A stretch of DNA of 53,171 nucleotides from Desulfotomaculum sp. (GTDB taxonomy: Bacteria; Bacillota; Desulfotomaculia; Desulfotomaculales; Desulfohalotomaculaceae): assembly GCA_017656165.1 (NCBI GenBank), contig JACDOL010000007.1:1-53171 (forward strand), given 5' to 3'. Shown here piece by piece: positions 1 through 8,798 of the stretch. How positions within the stretch are numbered: the stretch's first letter is position 1; each line of letters starts with the position of its first letter. Position numbers and translations under genes: made by a program. The notes beneath the pieces were generated by a model, which saw nothing but the letters and a program-made list of their open reading frames with translations, did no database searches and was not told the origin of the DNA.

Positions 1-60
1 TCATTAATTAATCACTCTCTGCATCCATCACTCGCTGTTCAGTTTTCAAGGATCAAAATT
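1..60 (-). other. Leader of an rRNA operon lying beyond the left edge
   Basis: Read on the minus strand this segment contains CCTTGAAAACTGAACA, a string typical of the leader or spacer just before 16S or 23S rRNA genes in Firmicutes. Two consensus promoters lie directly upstream (77-105 and 155-183) and no reading frame follows. The rRNA gene itself is not in the window, so this is inference from the leader motif and promoter strength. Confidence 0.6.
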
Positions 61-76
61 GTCGCTTCGAGATGAA

Positions 77-105
77 ATGTTATCACATATTACAACTTGT
101 GTCAA
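77..105 (-). promoter_or_regulatory. SigA promoter P2 of the putative rRNA operon
   Basis: On the minus strand TTGACA (105-100) and TAACAT (82-77) are separated by 17 bp. It lies 78 bp downstream of a second promoter of the same quality. Tandem near-consensus promoters are usual for rRNA operons. Confidence 0.75.
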
Positions 106-154
106 GATATTTTTGCTGTATTTTATCCAGATATGCCGTTTAGGCACGGAATAG

Positions 155-183
155 ATAGTAACACAGGATTTATTGTCTGTCAA
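155..183 (-). promoter_or_regulatory. SigA promoter P1 of the putative rRNA operon
   Basis: On the minus strand TTGACA (183-178) and TACTAT (160-155) are separated by 17 bp. It follows the hairpin downstream of lysS and points out of the left edge of the window. Confidence 0.75.
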
Positions 184-208
184 CATAATAAGTAATATAA
201 AGCATAAA

Positions 209-267
209 ATTATCCCTCTTATGTGACAGTATACGCTTTTTCAAACTGTCTGCACAAGAGGGATAAT
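209..267 (-). terminator. Long hairpin after lysS, likely terminator
   Basis: ATTATCCCTCTT (209-220) pairs with AAGAGGGATAAT (256-267). An inner stem GACAGT/ACTGTC extends the structure. It starts 4 bases after the lysS stop codon and is followed on the minus strand by TTTATG. It probably ends the greA-lysS transcript and insulates the promoters downstream. Confidence 0.65.
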
Positions 268-271
268 ATAA

Positions 272-1753
<1,482 letters not shown>

Positions 1754-2227
1754 TTATAAAATATCTACAATTTCATATTTAAGCACACCCGCCGGCACTT
1801 CTACATCTACAATATCACCTTTTTTATGCCCTAAAATGGCCTTACCCACAGGAGATTCGTTAGATATCTTGTTGTTATCTGGATCTGCTTCCACTGAACC
1901 AACAATAGTATACTTAACTTCGTCGCCAAATTCCAGGTCCTTTAATAAAACCGTGGAACCAAGTGACACTGTATCCTTGTCCAGTTTATCGTCTTCTATA
2001 ACTTTTGCATTACGCAGCATCTTTTCAAGGGTAATTATGCGGCCTTCAATAAAAGCCTGCTCATTCTTTGCGTCTTCATATTCTGAGTTTTCACTAATAT
2101 CTCCAAATTCAATAGCTTGTTTTATCCTCTGCGCTACTTCTCTCCGCTTAACGGTTTTTAAATTCTCCAATTCTTCTTCTAATTTTTTAAGACCCGCATT
2201 GGTCAAAATAGTTTCTTTTTCTTTCAT
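1754..2227 (-). CDS. greA: Transcription elongation factor GreA
   Basis: GreA enters the RNA polymerase secondary channel and stimulates cleavage of backtracked transcripts. The protein of about 157 residues has the family layout: an N-terminal antiparallel coiled coil (about 1-75, with acidic residues at the tip in the [15 protein letters not shown] stretch) and a C-terminal FKBP-like domain ending in a conserved EIVDIL-type strand. ATG at 2227 is preceded directly by a GTG (2230); AGGAG lies 7-10 bases upstream, so either could serve. It is first in an operon with lysS. A perfect consensus promoter lies at 2402-2430, leaving a leader of about 165 bases that holds a hairpin and a possible small ORF. 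Confidence 0.96.
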   Translation of the reverse strand: MKEKETILTNAGLKKLEEELENLKTVKRREVAQRIKQAIEFGDISENSEYEDAKNEQAFIEGRIITLEKMLRNAKVIEDDKLDKDTVSLGSTVLLKDLEFGDEVKYTIVGSVEADPDNNKISNESPVGKAILGHKKGDIVDVEVPAGVLKYEIVDIL

Positions 2228-2261
2228 CACATATCTGCTCCTATCTCTATATATTTAATAT

Positions 2262-2378
2262 TTAAAATTGTAATTTTATTATCATCAATATATGTGTTTT
2301 ATTTTTATTGTATTCACGGCAAAAAACCCCATAGTACGCCGAAAGCACTGCACAAGGATTACTCCCTGCAGTGCTCAC
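2262..2378 (-). CDS. Possible 38-codon leader ORF before greA
   Basis: This GTG-initiated frame lies between the greA promoter and greA. GGAGG sits 4 bases before the GTG. It codes for 38 residues beginning MSTAGSNPCAVLSAYYGVFC and ends 35 bases before greA. Its first codons coincide with the 9-bp inverted repeat at 2344-2375, so the structure may be an RNA element rather than a gene. I do not recognise the peptide. Conservation of the amino acid sequence would decide; without that this is a weak call. Confidence 0.3.
   Translation of the reverse strand: MSTAGSNPCAVLSAYYGVFCREYNKNKTHILMIIKLQF
2344..2375 (-). repeat. Inverted repeat in the greA leader
   Basis: AGCACTGCA (2344-2352) pairs perfectly with TGCAGTGCT (2367-2375) around a 14-base loop. 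It lies about 20 bases after the predicted transcription start. On the minus strand a GGGGTTTTTT stretch follows 14 bases later, so the structure could attenuate transcription. Confidence 0.55.
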
Positions 2379-2401
2379 TTTTCCTCCCGGTTGTCTATGA
2401 C

Positions 2402-2430
2402 ATTATAAATAGAGAGGGGGGGTTTGTCAA
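2402..2430 (-). promoter_or_regulatory. Consensus SigA promoter of greA-lysS
   Basis: On the minus strand TTGACA (2430-2425) and TATAAT (2407-2402) match the SigA consensus exactly with 17-bp spacing. Confidence 0.85.
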
Positions 2431-2468
2431 GATTATCAAATAAAGTAATTTTTGCTTTTTAGTACTTT

Positions 2469-3545
2469 TTAAGAAGCTCGTTTATTAGCCATTAACTTTA
2501 TTCTTTGTATTTCTTCAATAGAAAGGGCCCTTTCAAAACTGCGAAAACCAGCCAGTTTAAACCCGTGTTTCTTAGCTAAGGCATTAATTTCATCTACCTT
2601 CTTTACAGTTAAATTTCTGCCCAAAGAGTAGCTTTCATACCGCCCTTCCAGAGCCAATATCATTGTTTCTGCCATGCATGCATATGCCGTTCCCCGTGGA
2701 AATCCAAAATCCAGGTTAAACTCCACATTACCCGGAACTTCCACAACACCACCCTCTATGACTAATACATCCTTTCGCTCCTCGGCCACTCGTTTAGAAA
2801 CATCCCTGGGCCTAGCGACATCACAAACCACTGCCCCGCTCGGCAGGTCTTCCGGCTGTATAATGGTATCAACACAGCTGGTAACCGTAATTACAATATC
2901 CGCTCGGCGGACAGCTTTCTTAATATCAGATGTAACTTTACAAGCTAACCCGGTTTCATAAAGAATTTTAGAGGCCAATGAATTTAAGCGCCCCACATCC
3001 CTTCCCACCAGGGTCAGCTTTCTTACATCTCTAGCCATTATTATAGAACACACCTGGCCAATTGAACCAGTGGCACCCACCACCACCAGGTGACAGTCAG
3101 AAAGTTTTTTTCCCATTACATTAGCAGCTTTTTTTGTCCCTTCAATGGCGGTAGCCACCGTGTAGCTATTTCCGGTGGTTACAGGAATATTTAGATTTTT
3201 AGCAACAGTTATACCAGCATCACCCACTACAGAAGTAAAGGCACCCAACCCCACAATGCCGGCACCAAGTTTTTCTGCCACTCTGCCCGCTTGAATTATT
3301 TTTTTCAGCACTGTTTTCTGGGGTAAGGATAACATTTGTTTAGCGGTAAGGGGACAGGAAATAAACCACCCTTCTGCTTCTTTATTTTGCAGAGATTTAA
3401 TACCTGTTATATGGGAAGCAGCAAAGGAGGGCATTAGCCTTAATGCCTTTTCTACTACAGTATTAGGCATATACTTAGTAAAACTGAACTTTCTTGCCAC
3501 ATCTGAAACATCCAGAGGATGTATAATAAAGGCAAAACGTTCCAT
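2469..3545 (-). CDS. Acyl-ACP-reductase-like NAD(P)-binding dehydrogenase (COG5322 type)
   Basis: The 358-residue protein aligns by eye along its length with cyanobacterial long-chain acyl-ACP reductase (AAR). Shared stretches are GLGAFTSVVGDAG, TTGNSYTVATAI, the Rossmann loop VVGATGSIG (about 157-165) and a C-terminal TAYACMAETMILALEG block. Cys290 matches the position of the AAR cysteine that carries the acyl group. AAR reduces fatty acyl-ACP to aldehyde; the substrate here is unknown, and automated annotation may call such proteins shikimate or amino-acid dehydrogenases. GGAGG precedes the ATG. It lies 37 bases after an HTH regulator and probably shares its operon. The pair separates dusB from greA. 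Confidence 0.72.
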   Translation of the reverse strand: MERFAFIIHPLDVSDVARKFSFTKYMPNTVVEKALRLMPSFAASHITGIKSLQNKEAEGWFISCPLTAKQMLSLPQKTVLKKIIQAGRVAEKLGAGIVGLGAFTSVVGDAGITVAKNLNIPVTTGNSYTVATAIEGTKKAANVMGKKLSDCHLVVVGATGSIGQVCSIIMARDVRKLTLVGRDVGRLNSLASKILYETGLACKVTSDIKKAVRRADIVITVTSCVDTIIQPEDLPSGAVVCDVARPRDVSKRVAEERKDVLVIEGGVVEVPGNVEFNLDFGFPRGTAYACMAETMILALEGRYESYSLGRNLTVKKVDEINALAKKHGFKLAGFRSFERALSIEEIQRIKLMANKRAS

Positions 3546-3582
3546 ATAAAAAAACCCCCTCCATACCTTTATAATATACCTT

Positions 3583-4110
3583 TTAATCCCGCTTGATGGA
3601 TCTAACCATCTCCACTATAACTTCCGGTTCAACATATTTATCCTCCTTTATTGGTGATTCACCTAAATCAACACCAATAACTCCTTTGTCCAAAACAGCT
3701 TCCACCAGCTTAATCCGCTTGTTTGATCCAATAACAATCACCTGGTCGCAAGCGTGAACCTTGGCGATTACATCCATTACTGTATTAAATAGTTCTAAAC
3801 CCGAACTATTTTTAACAAAGTCCCATCTCTCTTTCTCAGTAAGCAGATACACCAGGTCGACGCCTTCATTAATAAGAATTGACTGCAGTTCTTCCTTGTT
3901 GGCAATAGGGAAACCAATTACAGCAATTTTATCCCCCTTGCGTATTTCTCCCAGGCTTTCCAAGCGGGAAACAAAGGTTCTATCTATGCCTAAGCGGGCA
4001 GCCACTTCCGCTTGAGACAGGCCTGATTCACGCAGCTTGATAGCTTTATTTATCGTCTGGTAAATTTTTTGTATGCTGATTATCTTGTTTCCAATCCGTA
4101 CAAGATCCAT
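3583..4110 (-). CDS. HTH (XRE-like) transcriptional regulator with a Rossmann-like C-terminal half
   Basis: A small cytoplasmic DNA-binding protein of about 175 residues. A helix-turn-helix lies near residues 28-53 (SGLSQAEVAARLGIDRTFVS). The C-terminal half alternates beta strands and helices (KIAVIGF, VIVIGSN) like a nucleotide- or metabolite-binding domain. I chose ATG 4110 because GGGG lies 7 bases upstream; the upstream ATG at 4125 has a poorer SD. It is first in a two-gene unit with the AAR-like dehydrogenase, which it may control in response to a bound ligand (inference). I do not know a characterised orthologue. Confidence 0.75.
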   Translation of the reverse strand: MDLVRIGNKIISIQKIYQTINKAIKLRESGLSQAEVAARLGIDRTFVSRLESLGEIRKGDKIAVIGFPIANKEELQSILINEGVDLVYLLTEKERWDFVKNSSGLELFNTVMDVIAKVHACDQVIVIGSNKRIKLVEAVLDKGVIGVDLGESPIKEDKYVEPEVIVEMVRSIKRD

Positions 4111-4190
4111 ATCTCTACCCCACAATAATAAATAATATCCAGGGAATCGTTAAAATATGTGCACAAAATTGTATACATATACTTAATATT

Positions 4191-4219
4191 ATATTAACAA
4201 ATATTACCTGCTTATTCAA
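4191..4219 (-). promoter_or_regulatory. Possible SigA promoter of the HTH-dehydrogenase pair
   Basis: On the minus strand TTGAAT (4219-4214) and TAATAT (4196-4191) have 17-bp spacing in AT-rich DNA. The match is moderate. Confidence 0.4.
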
Positions 4220-4272
4220 TATCTTAACATTTTGCCAACGCATTCAATTAAACTACTGTAACTTCGTCATCG

Positions 4273-4309
4273 CCAAGGTATCAACCGGAGAAAACGATAG
4301 CCGGCAAAT
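4273..4309 (+). repeat. Interspersed intergenic repeat, copy 1
   Basis: Contains CAAGGTATCAACCGGAGAAA followed by ACGATAGCCGGCAAAT. It matches in reverse complement the copy at 17625-17663 over almost its whole length. It lies just beyond the dusB terminator. Confidence 0.6.
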
Positions 4310-4310
4310 C

Positions 4311-4344
4311 AAAAAACCCACCATTTTATTAATGGCAGGTTTTA
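4311..4344 (-). terminator. Terminator after dusB
   Basis: On the minus strand ACCTGCCATT pairs with AATGGTGGGT (two wobble pairs) around a 5-base loop, followed by TTTTTT. It overlaps the dusB stop codon. Confidence 0.8.
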
Positions 4345-5301
4345 GATGGCAGACAAAAGAACCTCTTTTAGTTCCTGCTGAGTTTTAGCTTGGTTGATGC
4401 GCTGGCGCAGGCGGGCTGCTCCACGCATTCCCTTTGTGTACCATGCAGCATGCTTGCGCATTTCTGCCACTCCAATATTTTCTCCCTTGTCAAGAACAAT
4501 TAAATCAAGATGCCGAAGAGCCGTTTTTATTCTCTCCTCTGGTGTAGGGACAGGAAGCAGTTCACCGGTTTCTAGATAATGAACAGTTTGTTTAAATATC
4601 CACGGGTTGCCCATGGCTGCTCTGCCAATCATCACTGCATCACAACCCGTTTCTTCCATCATCCGCTTAGCATCCTGCGGCCTCCATATGTCACCGTTGC
4701 CTATCACCGGAACTTGAACCGTTTCTTTTACCTGCCGGATAATTTCCCAGTCCGCTTCACCGCTGTAAAACTGATCCCTGGTGCGCCCGTGGACTGTAAC
4801 TGCTGAAGCTCCAGCATTAACAACCCTCTGGGCCAATTCCAAAGCATTAACGCTATTTTCATCCCAGCCCTTTCTCATTTTGACAGTTACCGGAACATCA
4901 ACACTCTCTACCACAGCTTTAACAACTTTTTCAGCCAGGTCGGGGTCCTTCATCAATGCACAGCCTTCATTGTTCTTAACTATTTTGGGTGCCGGGCAGC
5001 CCATATTAATATCAATTATGTCAGCCCCCCGCTTTTCAATTATTTCAGCTGCCTGAGACATAAATTCAGGACTAGATCCAAATATCTGTACAGCCAGCGG
5101 TCCTGGTTCCCCTTTGAAGTCAGCCATATGAAGGGTTTTTTTATTCTGGTATATTAACGCCTGGTCACTTATCATTTCTGTAAAAACCAGCCCGCAGCCT
5201 GCTTCCCTGGCCAGGGCCCGGAAAGCCCTGTCTGTTACTCCCGCCATAGGAGCAGATATAACTCTATTGGCCAACTTTACTGAACCAATGCGCATTCCCA
5301 T
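4342..5301 (-). CDS. dusB: tRNA-dihydrouridine synthase (DusB family)
   Basis: An FMN- and NADPH-dependent enzyme that reduces specific uridines of tRNA to dihydrouridine. About 319 residues, the usual length. The TIM barrel starts with the APMAGVTDRAFR motif (about 18-29). MGCPAPKIVKNNEGCALMKD (around 98-117) holds the catalytic cysteine, and the C-terminal helical domain follows. ATG 5301 overlaps the coaX stop in a TGATG arrangement, so the genes are probably translationally coupled; ATG 5295 is an alternative with AAGGG better spaced. The DusB subfamily assignment rests on overall similarity. Confidence 0.94.
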   Translation of the reverse strand: MGMRIGSVKLANRVISAPMAGVTDRAFRALAREAGCGLVFTEMISDQALIYQNKKTLHMADFKGEPGPLAVQIFGSSPEFMSQAAEIIEKRGADIIDINMGCPAPKIVKNNEGCALMKDPDLAEKVVKAVVESVDVPVTVKMRKGWDENSVNALELAQRVVNAGASAVTVHGRTRDQFYSGEADWEIIRQVKETVQVPVIGNGDIWRPQDAKRMMEETGCDAVMIGRAAMGNPWIFKQTVHYLETGELLPVPTPEERIKTALRHLDLIVLDKGENIGVAEMRKHAAWYTKGMRGAARLRQRINQAKTQQELKEVLLSAI

Positions 5302-6065
5302 CAACCCTTATTCCGCTGGTATATTAAACGAAGCCCAATTAATGTTAAAAAGGGTTCTACATTTTCTATTGTTTTTGTCTCCCCGGCTATTAATTCAGCC
5401 AATCCCCCGGTTGCAATTACTTTACCACCGCCAAGCTCTTGTTTTATTCTTCTAACAATTTCATCCACCAGGCCGGCATACCCAAAAACTATACCTGACT
5501 GCATGCCGTGAATGGTATTTTTTCCCAAAACAGATGGCGGTCGTTTAATTTCTACCCGGGGCAGTTTGGCTGCATGGGCAAATAATGCCTCTGTGGATAT
5601 GCCGATGCCGGGGGCAATTACACCACCAACATATTCCCCTTTTTTATTAACAGCACAGAAAGTTGTAGCTGTACCAAAATCAACAATTATCAGCGGTCCA
5701 CCATACAAATAATAACCGGCAACGGCATTGACAATACGATCTGCTCCAACCTCCCGCGGGTTGTCCATTTTGATTGGCATGCCCGTTTTAACACCTGGGC
5801 CCACTACCATTGGTGAAACTTTGAAATATCTTTTGCTCATTCTTTCCAAACTGTGCATCATCGGTGGAACTACTGATGATATTACAACGGCCTTAACTTT
5901 ATTTATTTCTAAACCGGCATGCTGGAAAAGATTATGCAGCAGCATGCCGTATTCATCAGCAGTACGGTTGCAGTCGGTGGATATTCGCCAGTGAGCAGCT
6001 AAATTATCCCCTTCAAAAACTCCCAGTACTGTATTTGTATTCCCAACATCAAATACCAGTATCAC
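5301..6065 (-). CDS. coaX: Type III pantothenate kinase
   Basis: Phosphorylates pantothenate, the first committed step of coenzyme A synthesis; the type III enzyme is not feedback-inhibited by CoA. The 254 residues show the ASKHA-fold N-terminal phosphate loop DVGNTNT (6-12), [12 protein letters not shown] (about 106-117) and the second nucleotide loop DFGTATTF (about 128-135). It starts with GTG; GGGGG lies 8 bases upstream. It overlaps dusB and fits with the panBCD genes in the same window, which supply its substrate. Confidence 0.96.
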   Translation of the reverse strand: MILVFDVGNTNTVLGVFEGDNLAAHWRISTDCNRTADEYGMLLHNLFQHAGLEINKVKAVVISSVVPPMMHSLERMSKRYFKVSPMVVGPGVKTGMPIKMDNPREVGADRIVNAVAGYYLYGGPLIIVDFGTATTFCAVNKKGEYVGGVIAPGIGISTEALFAHAAKLPRVEIKRPPSVLGKNTIHGMQSGIVFGYAGLVDEIVRRIKQELGGGKVIATGGLAELIAGETKTIENVEPFLTLIGLRLIYQRNKG

Positions 6066-6180
6066 GGCTTATTCCCCCATTTGTTCAATCTAACATAGAA
6101 GAATTTTACCAAACCGGGAAGCCCGGTGCAACTGACAACCGCATGAGAAGATTTCGAATAAAAAATGTCCGGTTTTAAGA

Positions 6181-6762
6181 CTATATATTTTTGCTGTTTT
6201 CAGCACCAATTGCTGGTAAGCGCCTGGCCACAAGCATGGCCAGAACTGCCGCCGCCAGGGCTTTAAAAACATCCAGTATCATAAATACAGCCATCCCTTT
6301 CAGCAGCATACCAATCGATATTGCCTGGCCCAGATAAAAGTTGCTCATTAAGTAAAGATACGGCAGACCGCAGAGATATATTACAGCCATTCCAGCCAGC
6401 ATTGCCAGGCAGTAAGTCATCAACCCTGCATTTTCTCTTTTAACAATCAGACCGCTTACATATGCTGCCGGAATGTACCCCAGCAGGAAACCAAAAGTTG
6501 GTTTTAATACATAGGTAATACCGCCAAAGGGCTCGGTGGCAAAGACAGGCAGCCCGGCCAAGCCCATTAATATGTACACCATGGCACTCCATGCCCCCAG
6601 GCGTGCTCCCAGGATGCCGCCGGCAAGCACCACTATAAGCGGCAGCAGGCTGAAAGGAACTGTACCAAATACTATCGGGTAAAATCTAAATACTACAGAT
6701 ACTACAGCCATAAAAGATGCCATGATACCGACCAAAGTCATGTCCTTAGTTTTAAATTTCAC
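6181..6762 (-). CDS. bioY: Biotin transporter BioY (ECF S component)
   Basis: A membrane protein of 193 residues with about six hydrophobic segments and the BioY signature region around GGITYVLKPTFGFLLGYIPAAY (about 78-99). It binds biotin and works with an energising ECF module encoded elsewhere. It starts with GTG; AAAGGGGG lies 8 bases upstream. A BirA operator lies at 6782-6815, immediately before it, so BirA-biotin should repress it. The gene follows birA in the same direction. Confidence 0.95.
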   Translation of the reverse strand: MKFKTKDMTLVGIMASFMAVVSVVFRFYPIVFGTVPFSLLPLIVVLAGGILGARLGAWSAMVYILMGLAGLPVFATEPFGGITYVLKPTFGFLLGYIPAAYVSGLIVKRENAGLMTYCLAMLAGMAVIYLCGLPYLYLMSNFYLGQAISIGMLLKGMAVFMILDVFKALAAAVLAMLVARRLPAIGAENSKNI

Positions 6763-6781
6763 TGAAAAATCCCCCTTTGTT

Positions 6782-6815
6782 ATTGTTAACTATTTCTTTA
6801 TTTGTGGTTAACCAT
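6782..6815 (-). promoter_or_regulatory. BirA operator before bioY
   Basis: ATTGTTAAC and GTTAACCAT form a dyad with 16 bases between the GTTAAC cores. This fits the Gram-positive BirA site layout and resembles the better site at 7857-7888. It lies 20-53 bases upstream of the bioY start. Confidence 0.7.
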
Positions 6816-6870
6816 TAAATTAAAAAAAGCCCGGGGGGAAGAAACTTAATTAAGCAGCTTGATTAATTTT

Positions 6871-7842
6871 TTACAGCCTTAATGAAACATCCCCCGATGA
6901 AAACGGAATTATTTTCCCGTCATCCAGCCTTAAGAGCAGTTCCCCGTTTTCATTCACCCCATCAATCCAACCAGTATAGCTTTTTCTTATAGTATCTACC
7001 CTGGCCGGGCAGTTCTTCGACACACACAGCTGACGCCACAATTCCAAAATGGGCTGAAAACCCTGTTTTTGCCATATTTCATAGAGCTGTTCCAGTTCCT
7101 CAAGCAGGTTCTGCAGCAGCTTCAGCCGGGATACAGCAGTACCTTTTACCTGGTGTATAGATGTAGTTTTGTGTTTTATATCATCGGGCCAGTCACTACT
7201 GGTAGAATTTACATTGATGCCTATCCCCAGCACCACATACTTTACCCGGTCAATTTCCGCCCCCATTTCCACCAGTATCCCGGACAGTTTTCGTCCCTCC
7301 ACCAGCAAATCATTGGGCCATTTAATACCAGGCTCCAGCTGACAAGTGTGCTCTACTGCTCTAGCCGCCGCCACTGCTGACATCATACTGACCTGGGGTA
7401 TTTCTGCCGGGTTTATTTCCGGCCGCAGTATAACAGACATTAGTATATCCTTGCCATAGGCAGAATGCCACCGGCGGCCCAGTCTCCCTTTTCCACTAGT
7501 CTGCTGCTCAGTTATTACTAATGTTCCTTCTTTGGCGCCATTTCTGGCCAGCTCTTTGGCAGCGTCATTGGTGGAATCCACCCGGTATCGATGTATTATT
7601 TTTTTACCTATGAACTTGGTTTTCAATCCTTCAGCAATTTCCTGGGGGTACAGCAGATCCGGAACTGTTATCAGCCGGTAACCCCTGCGGGGCTGGGTTT
7701 CAATTTCATAACCCTGCTGTTTTAAAGTCCTGATGTGTTTCCATACCGCGGTACGGGACACGTTTAACCGGCGGCAGATATCCTCCCCGGATACCCACTG
7801 ATCCTTCTGCTTCTTTAGTATATTTAGTATTTTGTCCTTCAT
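6871..7842 (-). CDS. birA: Bifunctional biotin--[acetyl-CoA carboxylase] ligase / biotin operon repressor
   Basis: Joins biotin to carboxylase carrier proteins via biotinyl-5'-AMP and, when biotin is in excess, binds DNA as a repressor. The 323 residues carry an N-terminal winged HTH (about 15-60, WVSGEDICRRLNVSRTAVWK). The ligase core includes TSGKGRLGRRWHS (about 115-127), the adenylate-binding loop, and KWPNDLLVEGRKLSGIL (around 178-194). A C-terminal SH3-like domain follows. The ATG has AGGTGG upstream, and a near-perfect BirA operator ends 15 bases before it, suggesting autoregulation. bioY lies next downstream. Confidence 0.96.
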   Translation of the reverse strand: MKDKILNILKKQKDQWVSGEDICRRLNVSRTAVWKHIRTLKQQGYEIETQPRRGYRLITVPDLLYPQEIAEGLKTKFIGKKIIHRYRVDSTNDAAKELARNGAKEGTLVITEQQTSGKGRLGRRWHSAYGKDILMSVILRPEINPAEIPQVSMMSAVAAARAVEHTCQLEPGIKWPNDLLVEGRKLSGILVEMGAEIDRVKYVVLGIGINVNSTSSDWPDDIKHKTTSIHQVKGTAVSRLKLLQNLLEELEQLYEIWQKQGFQPILELWRQLCVSKNCPARVDTIRKSYTGWIDGVNENGELLLRLDDGKIIPFSSGDVSLRL

Positions 7843-7856
7843 CTTTTATTCCACCT

Positions 7857-7888
7857 TTGTTAACCAGCGTTATGTACCAGGTTAACAT
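7857..7888 (-). promoter_or_regulatory. BirA operator before birA
   Basis: TTGTTAACC, 14 bases, then GGTTAACAT: an almost perfect dyad with the half-site and spacing known for Firmicute BirA. One arm overlaps the birA ribosome-binding region, so bound BirA would block its own expression. Confidence 0.85.
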
Positions 7889-7941
7889 CATTGTTAAAAT
7901 TATGGTGCAGGTAACCCTGCAGCCATTCCTACTTAATAATT

Positions 7942-8787
7942 CTATTTAATCTCTTCAACATCTAAGCTGATATCAAGGGATGAAACAGAGTGCGTCAGGG
8001 CACCTATTGATATAAGGTCTACTCCACTTTTAGCCACTGCCACCACATTCTCTTCATTTATTCCACCGGAAGCTTCAACCAGGGCCCGGCCGTTTACCAA
8101 CTCAACTGCTTCTCTCATTAGAGAAGGTTCCATGTTGTCAAGCATAATAATATCTGCATTGGCCTCAAGAGCTTCTTGAACTCCCACCAGATCCTGGACC
8201 TCTACTTCTATTTTTACTGTATGGGGTGTACTGCGGCGAACCAAATTTACTGCCTTGGTTATACCCCCGGCTATCTTAATATGATTATCTTTAATTAAAA
8301 CGGCATCATAAAGCCCGAACCGGTGATTGTGGCCTCCACCTACCCGGACAGCATACTTTTCCAGCATTCTGATACCGGGGGTTGTTTTTCTGGTGTCAAC
8401 GATCCTAACTGGGTACATGGAAATTATTTCTACTAAGCTGCTGGTTTTAGTAGCAATCCCTGACATACGCTGTAGGAAGTTCAAAGCTAATCTTTCCCCG
8501 CTGAGTACCGCCCGGGCTTTTCCCTTAATCTCTGCCAGCACCGTTTTTGGTTCCACTTTAGTACCGTCTTCAATTTTATGTATAAAAACAATTCCAGGAT
8601 CCAGTTTTGTAAATACCCTTTCTGCCACCTTCATTCCAGCAATAACCCCGGTACCTTTGGCCTGAATAAAGGCAGTGGTAACAGCATCTTCCGGAACTAT
8701 ACTGTTGGTAGTTATATCTCCAGTTCCTATATCTTCAATTAAACATTGTTCTATTAATTTATCTAAAAGCAACGGGTTTATTTCCAT
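7942..8787 (-). CDS. nadC: Quinolinate phosphoribosyltransferase (nicotinate-nucleotide pyrophosphorylase, carboxylating)
   Basis: Converts quinolinate and PRPP to nicotinate mononucleotide, the last step of the de novo branch encoded here by nadA-nadB-nadC. About 281 residues. Visible family motifs are GERLALNFLQRMSGIAT (PRPP site), VDTRKTTPG, the RVGGGHNHRFGLYDAVLIKDNH block, and the C-terminal EASGGI. ATG 8787 is preferred: AGGAG lies 8 bases upstream, and the longer frame from 8829 would overlap nadB by 31 bases. It lies 11 bases after nadB. Confidence 0.96.
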   Translation of the reverse strand: MEINPLLLDKLIEQCLIEDIGTGDITTNSIVPEDAVTTAFIQAKGTGVIAGMKVAERVFTKLDPGIVFIHKIEDGTKVEPKTVLAEIKGKARAVLSGERLALNFLQRMSGIATKTSSLVEIISMYPVRIVDTRKTTPGIRMLEKYAVRVGGGHNHRFGLYDAVLIKDNHIKIAGGITKAVNLVRRSTPHTVKIEVEVQDLVGVQEALEANADIIMLDNMEPSLMREAVELVNGRALVEASGGINEENVVAVAKSGVDLISIGALTHSVSSLDISLDVEEIK

Positions 8788-8798
8788 GCAGTTCTCTC

